Assembly (NCBI GenBank): GCA_035388825.1
Contig: DAOOQQ010000006.1
Coordinates: forward strand, 1 to 64,000
DNA from: MWAR01 sp035388825
GTDB taxonomy: Bacteria; Muiribacteriota; Ozemobacteria; Ozemobacterales; Ozemobacteraceae
DNA: 64,000 bases
Reading direction: 5' to 3'
Shown in pieces: positions 1-10,222 of this stretch. The position numbers and the translations under genes are program-made. The first letter of the stretch is position 1. Each line of letters begins with the position of its first letter. The notes under the pieces are model-generated. The model saw only the letters and a program-made list of their open reading frames with translations. It made no database searches and was not told the origin of the DNA.

Positions 1-599
1 ATGTAGCCGCCCCAGATGAATCCTGCCCGCGGCCGGCCGGCTCCGGGCGCGCGGCTCGCGAGACGGAACGTGACGAGCAGGGCCGCGAACAGGAAGAGCG
101 CCTCGTAAAGCTGTGTTGGATGCCGGGCCAGGGCATCCCCGGCGGCGGGGAACCGGCAGGCCCACGGAAGCCCCGACGGTGCCCCGTAGCAGCACCCGTT
201 CGCAAAGCAGCCCAGGCGGCCGATCGTGTGGCCCATCGCCAGGGACGGCGCGATCACATCGCCGAGCAGACGGAGGCTGATTCCCTGTCGGCGCCCGAAG
301 GCGACGACCGCCAGGGCCGTCGCGACGAACCCGCCGTAGAACACGAGGCCGCCGCGGTTCAGGGCGAACAGGGACCAGACATCCCGGAACTGTTGGGGAT
401 AAAGGATGATATATAATATGCGAGATCCCGCGATCGCCGAGAACATGAACACGATCGCCAGGTCGATGATCTGGTCCCGGCTGATGCCGGACCGCTCGCA
501 CAGATGCAGCGCGACGCCGATGCCGCCGGCGAACGCGAGGGCGAGCAGCACACCGTAGACATGGATCGGGAAAGGGAGAAGAGAGGCGAGTTCACCCAT
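1..599 (-). CDS. lgt: Second prolipoprotein diacylglyceryl transferase (Lgt paralogue), 3' end beyond window
   Basis: About 199 codons are open from an ATG at 597-599 to the window edge. The product is a polytopic membrane protein with the Lgt hallmarks: GGLVFYGG near residue 83, GRLGCFANGCCYG near residue 127 and HPTQLYE near residue 160. Lgt moves diacylglycerol from phosphatidylglycerol to the lipobox cysteine of prelipoproteins in the inner membrane. The start overlaps the stop of the upstream lgt by 8 bases (592-599), so the two copies are translationally coupled. It differs clearly from its neighbour and is not a recent duplicate. Family membership is secure; why two copies are kept is unknown, and either could have a specialised substrate. 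Confidence 0.88.
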   Translation of the reverse strand, partial: MGELASLLPFPIHVYGVLLALAFAGGIGVALHLCERSGISRDQIIDLAIVFMFSAIAGSRILYIILYPQQFRDVWSLFALNRGGLVFYGGFVATALAVVAFGRRQGISLRLLGDVIAPSLAMGHTIGRLGCFANGCCYGAPSGLPWACRFPAAGDALARHPTQLYEALFLFAALLVTFRLASRAPGAGRPRAGFIWGGY

Positions 600-1482
600 G
601 CGTGTCGGGCTTTTCCGGGTCTGGCGTCGCTTCTGGCGGCGTCGCGACGGCCGCGGGTTCCGGAGGGGCTTTTGCTGCGTGCTCTCCGGCAGTCGGTTCG
701 GGGGCGGGCTTCACCGTGACCGGTGCCGACGAAGGCAGGATCAACAGTTCTTTCCGCTCCCGCAGCGACTGGACACCTGCCCAGCAGACCAGGGCCACGA
801 GGGCTCCGATCACCTGGGACAGCGTGAATCCGAACGCAAAGACGGGGTTGTCTCCCCGCCAGAACTCGATGACGAACCGGAGCGCCCCATACCCGCCCAA
901 CGCCAGGAGGATGATTTCGCCATAGGCCTGTCGCACGCGGCGATACCGCTGGACGATCAGGAACAGGGCCATACAGGCGATCGATTCGTACAACTGGGTC
1001 GGATGGACGGCGGTGTACCCGGCCCGCAGGAAGATGAACCCCCAGGTCTGGTCGGTTTCGATCCCGTAACAGCAGCCGTTCAGGAAACAGCCGAGCCGGG
1101 CGATCGCGATTCCGAGAGGAAGACCGAATCCCACGGCGTCCATGACACGCCAGAAGGGCAGCCGGCGCCATTTGAGATACAGGATGTCGAAGGCGAAGCT
1201 GCTGATGACCGCCCCGTAAAACGTCAGACCACCCCGCTCGAACGCGAAAAAACCGGCCCCGGGGCCGGTTCCGATTCCATATTCAGAAACATATAACAAG
1301 CGCGCGCCCAGGACGCCGACGACGAGCTGCATCAACAGCATGTCGAACACCGCTTCCCCGGGCAGGCCGTTTTTGACGGCTTCCCGGACGATCCAGAGGG
1401 TCGCGACCGTATACCCGATCGCAAGCAGCAGGCCATAGCTGTAGACATTGAACCAGCGTGTGGCGAAGAGGACCGGATACAT
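592..1482 (-). CDS. lgt: Prolipoprotein diacylglyceryl transferase
   Basis: The 296-aa inner-membrane protein has the Lgt signature: GGLTFYGA at about 84-91, ARLGCFLNGCCYG at about 128-140 and HPTQLYES at 160-167, spread over about seven hydrophobic segments. It catalyses the first step of lipoprotein lipidation. Residues from about 250 form an Ala/Pro/Glu-rich tail that is not part of the catalytic fold. It lies 6 bases downstream of lspA and overlaps a second lgt, so a lipoprotein-maturation operon lspA-lgt-lgt is evident. The many lipobox proteins in the window are expected substrates. Confidence 0.95.
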   Translation of the reverse strand: MYPVLFATRWFNVYSYGLLLAIGYTVATLWIVREAVKNGLPGEAVFDMLLMQLVVGVLGARLLYVSEYGIGTGPGAGFFAFERGGLTFYGAVISSFAFDILYLKWRRLPFWRVMDAVGFGLPLGIAIARLGCFLNGCCYGIETDQTWGFIFLRAGYTAVHPTQLYESIACMALFLIVQRYRRVRQAYGEIILLALGGYGALRFVIEFWRGDNPVFAFGFTLSQVIGALVALVCWAGVQSLRERKELLILPSSAPVTVKPAPEPTAGEHAAKAPPEPAAVATPPEATPDPEKPDTHG

Positions 1483-1488
1483 GGACCG

Positions 1489-2100
1489 TCAGGCGACCAG
1501 CGGCGCCGGATCCGCTTCCGCCGTCTCGCTCTGCTCCTCATCCTGGCTCAGCAGGAAGATGTCGACGAACAGCAGGAACACCCCGAGATCGATCGCGACA
1601 TCGGCCACGTTGAAGACGGGGAAATCATACTTTCCGAAATGGAACAGGAAGAAGTCGACGACGTAGCTGTAGACCACGCGATCATACAGGTTGCCGATCG
1701 CCCCGCCCACGAGCAATGCCAGGGACCAGCGCGTCAGCTTTTCGCGCGGGGGGAGCTGGAAACTGTAGTAGGTGATGATGACGATCATGACCAGCGCCAT
1801 CAGGATCGGCGGCAGCTTCCAGTCGGGAAACCAGCCGAAAGCGACCCCGGGATTCTTCACGAAGGTCAGGGTGAAGAAGTTCTTGAGGATCGGAATCGGC
1901 AGCTCCGAGGTGTTGGCGAGAATGGCCAGCTTCGTGATGCGGTCGAGGAAAAAGAAGATGACGGCATACAACAGGACGGAGGGCGCTCTGAGATAGTATC
2001 CCAGATTCTTCAGAATGAAGAAGGGATACGTCACGGCGATCAGCGCCGCCGTTCCGCCCGTTGCAAGGCACCACAGGAGTGTGTCGGTGAATTTCTTCAT
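1489..2100 (-). CDS. lspA: Lipoprotein signal peptidase II
   Basis: LspA is the aspartic protease that removes the signal peptide from diacylglyceryl prolipoproteins. The two catalytic aspartates are visible as D140 in GNLYDR and D167 in FNVAD, with the conserved FVKNPGVAFG loop at about 80-89. At 203 aa it is longer than the usual 150-170 aa: about 40 extra N-terminal residues form an additional hydrophobic segment. It is the first gene of the lspA-lgt-lgt run. The opposite strand carries a divergent lipoprotein gene from 2302. Confidence 0.95.
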   Translation of the reverse strand: MKKFTDTLLWCLATGGTAALIAVTYPFFILKNLGYYLRAPSVLLYAVIFFFLDRITKLAILANTSELPIPILKNFFTLTFVKNPGVAFGWFPDWKLPPILMALVMIVIITYYSFQLPPREKLTRWSLALLVGGAIGNLYDRVVYSYVVDFFLFHFGKYDFPVFNVADVAIDLGVFLLFVDIFLLSQDEEQSETAEADPAPLVA

Positions 2101-2128
2101 GGCTCGGTCATCCCCGGCGTGAAGGTGT

Positions 2129-2134
2129 AGTATA
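2129..2134 (-). promoter_or_regulatory. Candidate -10 element for the lspA-lgt operon
   Basis: On the minus strand TATACT lies about 30 bases before the lspA start. At 16-18 bases upstream there is no good -35 match (TACCTG at 17), so this is a weak assignment. Confidence 0.28.
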
Positions 2135-2301
2135 CCAGTTCCTTTTTTCGGCAGGTATCATCCATTTCTGAACGGAATTTTTTTGGAATTCCGGGAGATT
2201 CGCCACCGGGTGAATTTTTTCTCAACTCCCGTCCCGTTCATGCCGATACACCGATGAACGAAACCAGTTTACCAGATCCAGTATGGGAGGTCCTTTCCCG
2301 C

Positions 2302-3330
2302 ATGAAATTCACGAGAAGTCTGCCGGCCCGTTCCGCAACGCTCTTCGTGCTCGTGATCCTGGCCGCGCTCATGTCGGTTGGCTGTTCCGACAGCACCAAC
2401 GATTCGAGTTCGACCGGTAACCCTCTGAGTGCCCTGCTGCCCCCCGGCACCACGTCCGGGCTGCCCACCGACGGAACCACCACGCACGTTGGTGCCATCG
2501 ACAAGCCGATCGTCAGCATTCCGACGACCGAGGGCTCGACCGACCACACCAACGCCCCGCTGCTGGACAACATGCACCCCGGCTGGCAGCAGTCGGACTG
2601 TTTCAGTTGTCACACCGATCAGAGCCGGATTCCGGACCACAGCTATCCCGACACGAGTCTCTGCTATCTGTGTCACGGCACCAACGGCCTGCCCGGCTTC
2701 GATGACAAGACTCCCCCGCTCGTGAAGGGCATTCTCGCCTATCCGTCCAAGAGCTCGGTCACCATCAACTGGACGACCGACGAGGCCTGCATCAGCCGTC
2801 TGATCCTCCGCACCAAGGAGGGCGATCGCCTCGAGTTCCCCGTCAGCACCACCTACGTCACGTCACACAAATACACCGTGAGCGGCCTGCTGCCCTCCAC
2901 CACCTACACCTACGAGATCATCGCGACCGACAAGAACCGCAACGTGACCAGCACCGCGGCCTGCGCGACCCTGAGCTTCACCACGCTTGCCGCCGCCACG
3001 ACCACCACCACCACGCCCGGAACCACGCCCGGGACCACGCCTTCGGACCCCCAGGGGTTCTTCAGCACGATCACCGTCGAGGATATCGAGCCCTACTCGG
3101 TCCGCCTCCGCTGGACCACCAAGAGCGCCGCGAAATGCATCCTGCACGTCGAGCTGCCGGATCTGGGCACCGAACGTGTCTACGACATGGGGGCCGCGGC
3201 CACCTCGTTCAATTTCATCGTGCCCGAACTGTATGCCGACAAGGCCTACAATGCCTATGTCGTCGGCTACGATGCGGCCAATGTGGAATACAAATCCAAG
3301 AAGGTTTCGTTCAAGACCGACAAACCCTGA
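2302..3330 (+). CDS. Lipoprotein with two CxxCH motifs and two fibronectin type III-like domains
   Basis: I chose the ATG at 2302 because GGGAGG precedes it at 2285-2290 and the product then starts with a lipoprotein signal ending LMSVGC (Cys28). The 342-aa product has a Ser/Thr-rich linker, then CFSCH at 100-104 and CYLCH at 121-125, which are c-type haem attachment motifs, then two Thr-rich beta domains resembling fibronectin type III (about 140-235 and 255-342) joined by a TTTTPGTTPGTTP linker. An exported di-haem cytochrome domain with adhesion-like or spacer domains is suggested. The motifs could instead bind metal, and no cytochrome maturation genes are nearby. It stands alone and is followed by a hairpin terminator. 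Confidence 0.75.
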   Translation: MKFTRSLPARSATLFVLVILAALMSVGCSDSTNDSSSTGNPLSALLPPGTTSGLPTDGTTTHVGAIDKPIVSIPTTEGSTDHTNAPLLDNMHPGWQQSDCFSCHTDQSRIPDHSYPDTSLCYLCHGTNGLPGFDDKTPPLVKGILAYPSKSSVTINWTTDEACISRLILRTKEGDRLEFPVSTTYVTSHKYTVSGLLPSTTYTYEIIATDKNRNVTSTAACATLSFTTLAAATTTTTTPGTTPGTTPSDPQGFFSTITVEDIEPYSVRLRWTTKSAAKCILHVELPDLGTERVYDMGAAATSFNFIVPELYADKAYNAYVVGYDAANVEYKSKKVSFKTDKP

Positions 3331-3350
3331 GTCTGTCCCGATCCTCCCTC

Positions 3351-3381
3351 GACGGCCGGCGGATTTCACCCGCCGGCCGTC
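3351..3381 (+). terminator. Rho-independent terminator after the CxxCH lipoprotein gene
   Basis: A perfect 12-bp GC-rich stem (3351-3362 with 3370-3381) encloses the 7-base loop ATTTCAC and is followed by the moderately T-rich GTTCTGTTG. It lies 20 bases after the stop codon. Confidence 0.6.
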
Positions 3382-3387
3382 GTTCTG

Positions 3388-3416
3388 TTGAAAAGACGGA
3401 CGAAATCTGTTATAAC
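3388..3416 (+). promoter_or_regulatory. Sigma-70-type promoter of accD-accA-rpoD
   Basis: TTGAAA (3388-3393) and TATAAC (3411-3416) are separated by exactly 17 bases. The predicted transcription start is near 3423, about 40 bases before the accD start. It follows directly on the upstream terminator. Confidence 0.6.
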
Positions 3417-3462
3417 CCTTGCTCATGACGCTCAACTGCCCGTCAGAACGAAAGAGCAGAGG

Positions 3463-4303
3463 ATGAACTTCCTCGAGAGGTTGATCGGCCCCCGCAAGAC
3501 GGATGCACCGTCCGAACTGTGGGAAAAATGCCCTTCCTGCGGCGCGGTCCTCATCAGCAAGGACCTGGCCCGTGCCCTCTACATCTGCTCGAAATGCGAC
3601 CAGCATCTGCGCATGCCGATCTGGGACCGCATCGCGCTGCTCACCGACGGTGCCTCGTTCGTCGAGGCGGATCAGGACATCGAATCCGTCGATCCCCTCG
3701 GATTCATCGATACGGCTCCATACCCCGACCGTCTGAAAAAGGCGTTCAAAAAGACCGATGCGTTCGATGCCGTCATCTGCGGCGAAGGGCGGCTCGACGG
3801 TCGCCCCGTTCTACTGGGCGTGATGGATTTCGAGTTCATGGGCGGCAGCATGGGTTCGGTGGTGGGGGAGAAAATCACCCGGCTGCTGGAACGGGCCGCC
3901 GCGACGCGACTCCCCGCGATCGTCGTCTCCGCTTCGGGCGGAGCACGCATGCAGGAAGGCATATTCTCCCTGATGCAGATGGCGAAAACCTCCGCCGCTG
4001 TGGCCCGCATGAATGCCGCGAAGGTGCCCTACGTCTCGATCCTCACCGACCCTACCACCGGCGGGGTTTCGGCAAGCTTCGCCAGCCTGGGGGATGTGAA
4101 TATCGCCGAACCTGGCGCCCTGATCGGCTTTGCCGGCCCGCGCGTGATCGAACAGACGATCCGTCAGAAGCTGCCGGACGGTTTCCAGCGCTCCGAATTC
4201 CTGCTCAGTCATGGCATGGTCGACATGGTCGTGCATCGCCGCTCGCTCAAGCAGACGCTTGCCCGCCTGTTCACCATGATTCTCGGCCCCCTGGAGGCCC
4301 CAC

Positions 4304-4314
<11 letters not shown>
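3463..4314 (+). CDS. accD: Acetyl-CoA carboxylase carboxyltransferase subunit beta
   Basis: AccD is the zinc-containing half of the carboxyltransferase that transfers CO2 from carboxybiotin to acetyl-CoA, the first committed step of fatty-acid synthesis. The 283-aa product has the four-cysteine zinc ribbon (C23, C26, C42, C45) followed by a crotonase-fold domain with GGSMGSVVGEK and SGGARMQEG. The ATG at 3463 was preferred over an in-frame upstream ATG because the zinc ribbon sits at the usual distance and a purine-rich GAAAGAG precedes it. It overlaps accA by 11 bases, so the two subunits are translationally coupled. Confidence 0.96.
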
Positions 4315-5273
<959 letters not shown>

Positions 5274-5281
<8 letters not shown>

Positions 5282-6305
5282 CAAGAAACAGAAAAGCAAA
5301 ACCGAGGATCCGGAGTCGGACGTCACCCAGCCGAAAAAACGCGGCCGGAAACCGGCAGAAAGCACCGTTCCTCCCGTCGAGGATGCCGTGCCGTCCGTTC
5401 CCGCCGACGAAGCCGAGGATGGCCCTTCCCCGGAAGAGCTGATGGAGCCCGAAGTCGACGAGGCGGAAGAGCGGGAATCGATCTTCGACGACTCGGTCAA
5501 ACTCTACCTGCAGCGGCTCAGCAAACTTTCCCTCGCCACCCGGGAAGAGGAGATCGACTTTGCCTCCCGCGCCCGGGCCGGCGACCCCGAAGCCAAGCAG
5601 GCCCTCGTCGAGGCCAATCTGCGCCTCGTCGTCAGCATCGCGAAGAAATACACGAATCGCGGCCTCCTGTTCCTCGACCTGATCCAGGAGGGCAACCTCG
5701 GCCTGCTGCGCTCCGTCGACAAGTTCGATTACCGGCTCGGGTACAAGTTCTCGACCTACTCCACCTGGTGGATCCGCCAGGCGATCACCCGTGCCCTTGC
5801 CGAGCAGTCCCGCGTCATCCGCATTCCCGTGCATATCATGGAGATCGTGAACAAGGTCCGCAAGACCGCGCGCACCTTTTCCCAGGAGCACGGCCGCGAA
5901 CCGACGATCGAGGAGATCGCGAAGATCAGCGGCCTGCCCGTCGAGAAAATCGAGGAAGTCAGCCGCCAGACGCAGGAGCCGGTCTCCCTTGGCCTGACCG
6001 TCAGCAACAAGGAAGACAGCACCCTCGAGAGCTTCATCCCCGACTCGGATGCCGCGAGCCCCGAAGAGGCCATCGTCGACACGCTCCTCAAGGAGCAGAT
6101 CGACCTGGTGCTCAGCGCCCTCTCCGAGCGCGAGCGCCAGGTCGTCCAGTTGCGGTTCGGCATCGACACGGGTATCCCCCGCTCCCTCGAGGAGATCGGC
6201 CGCATCATGAACATCACCCGCGAACGGGTGCGCCAGATCGAGGAAAAAGCCCTCAAGAAGCTGCGCACCGCCGGGGCCCACCTGAAGGATTATTACAACC
6301 GCTGA
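5274..6305 (+). CDS. rpoD: RNA polymerase sigma factor of the sigma-70 (RpoD/SigA) family
   Basis: The 343-aa protein directs RNA polymerase to promoters. An acidic, Pro/Glu-rich N-terminus of about 75 residues is followed by region 1.2 (DSVKLYLQRL), region 2 with NLRLVVSIAKKY, DLIQEGNLGLLRSVDKF and YKFSTYSTWWIRQAI, region 3, and region 4 with RERQVVQLRFG and the helix-turn-helix ITRERVRQIEEKALKKLR. The start at 5274 overlaps the accA stop; the track start upstream lies inside accA. It is near the size of Gram-positive SigA and shorter than proteobacterial RpoD. Regions 2.4 and 4.2 look like the housekeeping type, but a group 2 paralogue cannot be excluded. Confidence 0.9.
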
Positions 6306-6334
6306 TCCGAAGCCCGGAACGGCCGTTTTCGCGG

Positions 6335-7138
6335 CTATTTCAGGATGTCGAACAGGTCTGCGGGCATCGTCCCCGGGTCCGTATCGGCCGGCTTCGGCGC
6401 CGCGTCCGGCTCCGTCGCGTTCTCGAACTCGAACACCGTGTCGCTTGCCGAGCCCGTGTTGAGGCCCAGCGCCGAAGCGACGCCCTGGGCCGTGCTCTTC
6501 TTCATGCCGTTGCGGAGAAACCCGTCGAGAGCCCGCACCTGACGCGCGTTCGGGTAGAGCGCCAGGAAGGTTTCGAGATGCTGGCTCAGCAGTCGCCGGT
6601 GGTCCGCGTTGATATCCTGCTGGCCCCGCTTGAGCCGCTCGGAAAGATCCGCATCGCGGTTCTTGTCGACCCCGATCGAGGCGAGCAGGGCTTCCCGGAA
6701 CAGGTTGTTCAGCGGATACGCCAGCTCCCGGGCATTGAAGGCCGGGACGCCCATCATCGGCATCGTAACCCAGGTTCCGGGCAGCGCCTGGTCGAAGACC
6801 CGCGCGAACACGCCGCTGCCGAAACGGCGGGCCAGTCTCGCGATCTCGACCGCCTCGGGTAAAAATCTATAGTATTGCAAATGTATCGACCAGAGGTCCC
6901 GCTCGGCGGGGGCCGGTGGCAGCGAAGCCGTGCCCAGCAGGCCGAACGGCTGGGAAAGCCGCTCGAGCGCCAGGCGGTCGTTCGCCAGAATGCCCATCGT
7001 CCGGGCCTCGTTGTTCATCAGCCAGGCCGTGAACGGGGCCTCGGGGGAGGGGGACTGCTGGCCCCGGCTCGCGACGGAAACGGCCAGGAGGGCGAGTAGA
7101 AGGGTGGCGGCCACAAGCCGCCGGACGGGTTGTGTCAT
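6335..7138 (-). CDS. Exported protein of unknown function
   Basis: A 267-aa product beginning with a clear signal peptide (MTQPVRRLVAATLLLALLAV, cleavage near SRG). The start at 7138 makes an ATGA overlap with the preceding gene, which is why I prefer it over an ATG 18 codons upstream. The mature part is mostly helical with many Arg/Leu residues and ends in an acidic Pro-rich tail. I recognise no domain. It is the last gene of the run that starts with rng and converges on rpoD. Confidence 0.75.
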   Translation of the reverse strand: MTQPVRRLVAATLLLALLAVSVASRGQQSPSPEAPFTAWLMNNEARTMGILANDRLALERLSQPFGLLGTASLPPAPAERDLWSIHLQYYRFLPEAVEIARLARRFGSGVFARVFDQALPGTWVTMPMMGVPAFNARELAYPLNNLFREALLASIGVDKNRDADLSERLKRGQQDINADHRRLLSQHLETFLALYPNARQVRALDGFLRNGMKKSTAQGVASALGLNTGSASDTVFEFENATEPDAAPKPADTDPGTMPADLFDILK

Positions 7139-7854
7139 GGCTTCACCCCCGTGAGTTTGCAGCTCGAAGAACGCGTCTCGCGCACGCTCCACAGATCGCG
7201 CGTGACGGCGATCTCCTTGTTGGCGTAGGTCAGTTCGTAACTGACCGTCCAGTCTGCGCGGTCGGGACAGCCCGTTTCGAGATTCAGCACCAGCGTGCCC
7301 CGCGACTGGAGGCTGCGGCTGATGACACGGTCGGAAGGCAGGGTGACGGAGCCGGTCACCGTGACCGTCGCCTTTTTCTTCGATCCGTCGAGGCCGGTCA
7401 GCGTCGTTTCCCAGGAGGCGGGCACCGTGCCTTTGCCCAGCGGGAACGACGTGGTCTGCTTCCAGGGCTTGCCGGTCACCGCGTCCCCCTCCGGAAACAC
7501 CGCGAAAAACGGAAGCTCGGTTCCCGGCTCGGACGGCGAGGCCACCACGGCCCCGTTCGGGCGCATATACCGCCGGATCCGCCGGTCACCGGACAGGATG
7601 TCGAGGACGTAAACCCCGTCACGAAAGGCCAGAACGAGGACCTCGAGCTTCGTGGTCCGTTCCTGCGGGTGTGACGACCGGATCTCGTTCGACGAGACCT
7701 CGCTCGTCGAACGCTGGACGATTTCGTAGCTGTAGGTCGAGCCGACTTTCAGCCGGTAGGCGAGCGGAAGGGCCGACACCGGAACGGTCAGCGCAAGAGT
7801 ATACAGGGCCAGCAGGACGATTCTGGCCAGAGGGGAACCTGGTGCTCCCGCCAT
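7135..7854 (-). CDS. Exported beta-rich protein of unknown function
   Basis: The 239-aa product has an N-terminal signal peptide (hydrophobic residues 9-28, cleavage near VSALP). The rest alternates short hydrophobic strands with Thr/Ser-rich turns, and two cysteines (CPDRADW and SSSCKLTG) could form a disulphide. It starts 6 bases after the rng stop and overlaps the next gene by ATGA, so the two exported proteins are coupled and may act together. No family is recognised. Confidence 0.75.
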   Translation of the reverse strand: MAGAPGSPLARIVLLALYTLALTVPVSALPLAYRLKVGSTYSYEIVQRSTSEVSSNEIRSSHPQERTTKLEVLVLAFRDGVYVLDILSGDRRIRRYMRPNGAVVASPSEPGTELPFFAVFPEGDAVTGKPWKQTTSFPLGKGTVPASWETTLTGLDGSKKKATVTVTGSVTLPSDRVISRSLQSRGTLVLNLETGCPDRADWTVSYELTYANKEIAVTRDLWSVRETRSSSCKLTGVKP

Positions 7855-7860
7855 CGGTGA

Positions 7861-9510
7861 TCAGCCCTCCTTCGTGCGTGACGTTCCCCGACCGCCGCGG
7901 CCGCCGCGCCGGCGTTTCTGCGGTTTCCGGTCCGGGGCCTGGCCGGCGGGTGCGGTTCCCGGCGATCTGGGGCCGCTCATCGGCTCCTTCGGCCTGTTGT
8001 CAGACCTGGCAGGCGGCGGAGTGGGGCGGGTCTCCCCGACGATACGGCCGGCGCCCGTGTCTATTGTATAACTTTCGATATCCAATCCGTACTGCGGCTG
8101 GAGCGTGATGGTGCGGCCGCACCGCTTTTCGAGCTCTTTCAGCCGCGCCTCGCCGGGGCCGCGCAGGGCTTCGACCACCTGCTGATGAGCCCGAACCGTG
8201 ATCGCCGGGGTCTCGTAACGCGACGCCTCGTCGAGAATGCGGTTGCGGATGCGGTTGACGAGGGTGATCAGCGAAAGCGTCATCCGACGGCCCTGGCAGC
8301 AGGGGCAGGGGGATTTGAGGATCTCCTCGAGACTGTGCGAGGTGCGCCGCCGCGTCATCTGCACGAGGCCGAGTTCCGAAAAGTCCAGGATGTGGGGCCG
8401 GTTCCGGTCATTCTTCATCGCGTCCCGAAACGCTTTCAGAACCTTTGCCCGGTGCTTCGCGTCATTCATATCGATGAAATCGATCACGATCATCCCGGCG
8501 AGGTTGCGCAGCCGGATCTGCCGCGCGATCTCCTTCGCCGTCTCGAGGTTGACCTTGAAGACGGTCTCCTCGAGGTCGACGCCGCCGGCGAACCGGCCCG
8601 AGTTGACGTCGATCGTGGAAAGAGCCTCGGTGCGCTCGATGACGAGCGAGGCCCCCGACTCCAGCACGATCTTCGGTTGGAGGGCGTTGTCGATCTCCCG
8701 GTCGATGCCGTAGGCGTCGAACAGCGGGGCCGGCCCCTTGTACAATTCAAGGCCGGCGCGCTGGAGCGGCGACAGGAAATCGCACATCTCCAGGATGTTC
8801 CGGTAGGCCTCTTCCGAGTCGATGAGACACTGGTCGACATCGTCGGTGAAATACTCGCGCACGATCTTCAGCGGCAGCGGAATGTCCCGGTGCAGCAGCG
8901 TTCGCGGCGGAGCCGTCTTGATCTTCTTTTCGACCTGCTCCCACAGCCGGAGCAGCAGCTTCAGATCGGCCGCGAGCTCCCGCTCCTCGAGCCCTTCGGC
9001 CGCCGTCCGGAAGATGATCCCCATACCTTTCGGGCAGATCCGCTTCGCGATCGCGCGGATCCGTTCCCGCTCACTGTCGGGGCCGATGCGCCGGGATATC
9101 CCGATGTGGTCGACCATCGGCATCAACACCAGGTACCGGCCGGGGAACGAGAGGGTCATCGTCGAACGCGGCCCCTTCACGCCCGTCGGCTCCTTCAGGA
9201 TCTGCAGGATGACTTCCTGGCCCACCTTGAGCTGCTGCTCGATGGGGGCACGGAACACGTCCTGGAGATCATCGTCGCCTTCGCCGGTATCGACGCCCGA
9301 CAGGGTCAGATATGCGTCTTTCTGGAGACCGATGTCGACGAAAGCCGATTGGGTGCCGGGCAGGATGTTCGACACCCGGCCCTTGAAAATACACCCGACG
9401 ATCTTTTCCGAGTCGGGAATCTCGTGGAATACCTCCACGACTTTCCCGTCCTCGAGCAGGGCGGCCCGTGTTTCATAGGGCCCGCTATTGATAAGAATGC
9501 GTCTCGACAA
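7861..9510 (-). CDS. rng: Ribonuclease G/E family endoribonuclease
   Basis: The 549-aa protein has the RNase E/G catalytic core: an S1 domain in the first 125 residues, the 5'-sensor and RNase H-like regions, and the two catalytic aspartates D301 (in DVNSGR) and D344 (in DFIDM), which align with D303 and D346 of E. coli RNase E. A zinc-link cysteine cluster CPCC is at 402-405. After about residue 490 a basic Arg/Gly/Pro-rich tail replaces the long RNase E scaffold, so RNase G is the better name. Translation starts at a TTG preceded by AAGGAG 7 bases upstream. It processes rRNA and mRNA in the cytoplasm. It follows a radical-SAM pair, a common arrangement in diverse bacteria. Confidence 0.93.
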   Translation of the reverse strand: MSRRILINSGPYETRAALLEDGKVVEVFHEIPDSEKIVGCIFKGRVSNILPGTQSAFVDIGLQKDAYLTLSGVDTGEGDDDLQDVFRAPIEQQLKVGQEVILQILKEPTGVKGPRSTMTLSFPGRYLVLMPMVDHIGISRRIGPDSERERIRAIAKRICPKGMGIIFRTAAEGLEERELAADLKLLLRLWEQVEKKIKTAPPRTLLHRDIPLPLKIVREYFTDDVDQCLIDSEEAYRNILEMCDFLSPLQRAGLELYKGPAPLFDAYGIDREIDNALQPKIVLESGASLVIERTEALSTIDVNSGRFAGGVDLEETVFKVNLETAKEIARQIRLRNLAGMIVIDFIDMNDAKHRAKVLKAFRDAMKNDRNRPHILDFSELGLVQMTRRRTSHSLEEILKSPCPCCQGRRMTLSLITLVNRIRNRILDEASRYETPAITVRAHQQVVEALRGPGEARLKELEKRCGRTITLQPQYGLDIESYTIDTGAGRIVGETRPTPPPARSDNRPKEPMSGPRSPGTAPAGQAPDRKPQKRRRGGRGGRGTSRTKEG

Positions 9511-9553
9511 GAAAAAACTCCTTCGGTTGAAAAAATGGTCTGGCGCCTGCCGG

Positions 9554-10222
9554 TCACTCGAGGAAGCAGATGCGTTCCACGCCCAGCAGGGCTTCCCGCT
9601 CCGGGCCGAGTTCCTCGGCGAGAGCGGTGATGATCTTGGAAACGGACGGCTGGCCCTTGCCGCCCTGGGAAAAATCCACTGTCAGGCCGGGAAGGCCGTT
9701 TTCCTCCTCCTCCCGGATCGCCAGGACGGCGGAGCCGATCACATACTGCCGGGCCTCGCTGCCGCGCCGCAGGATGAACGCCCGCTCCGGATCCGACAGG
9801 AAGGCGCGGACGCGGGCCGTCGTGTCGGCCGCACCGGCCGTGAACGGCAGCCGGTACCGGACGCGATGATCCCCCGAAAGCATCGGGGCTTTCAGGGCGA
9901 CGCTCTCGGCACGCAGGATGTTCATCCCCTCGGGGAGCAGGCCGGAGAACGCCGCTGCAACCGCTTCCGGTTCCCGGGAGGCGCTCAGATACAGGTCGAA
10001 GAACTCGCACCGGCTGGCCTGTCCCAGTGGAAGCGGCGGCCCGAAGCTGGTCTTGGGCCGGGTGTGGCAGCCCTGCGTGAGGGCGTAGGGCAGGCCGGAC
10101 CGGCGGACGGCGCGGAGCAGGGCCTCCATCAGGTCGAGATGGGCCTGGTAGATCGAGGCCCCATGACGGGTGTAATGGATGCGATACCGGAATTCCAGGG
10201 GGGGCTGGGCGGGGGTGGTCAT
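9554..10222 (-). CDS. Radical SAM-associated protein (DUF2344/TIGR03936 family)
   Basis: A 222-aa protein matching the family found next to, or fused to, TIGR03960 radical SAM enzymes. The diagnostic N-terminus YRIHYTRHGASIYQAHLDLM is followed by LPYALTQGCHTRPKTSFGP. The start at 10222 makes an ATGA overlap with the radical SAM gene; a longer open frame upstream is the shadow of that gene. The function is uncharacterised. Constant pairing with the radical SAM enzyme and RNase G suggests a role in RNA or ribosome modification, which is inference. Confidence 0.87.
   Translation of the reverse strand: MTTPAQPPLEFRYRIHYTRHGASIYQAHLDLMEALLRAVRRSGLPYALTQGCHTRPKTSFGPPLPLGQASRCEFFDLYLSASREPEAVAAAFSGLLPEGMNILRAESVALKAPMLSGDHRVRYRLPFTAGAADTTARVRAFLSDPERAFILRRGSEARQYVIGSAVLAIREEEENGLPGLTVDFSQGGKGQPSVSKIITALAEELGPEREALLGVERICFLE

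Noticed and set aside
359..1171. 270-codon minus-strand frame overlapping both lgt genes
   Set aside because: Out-of-frame reading; the true second lgt runs from 599 to the window edge in another frame.
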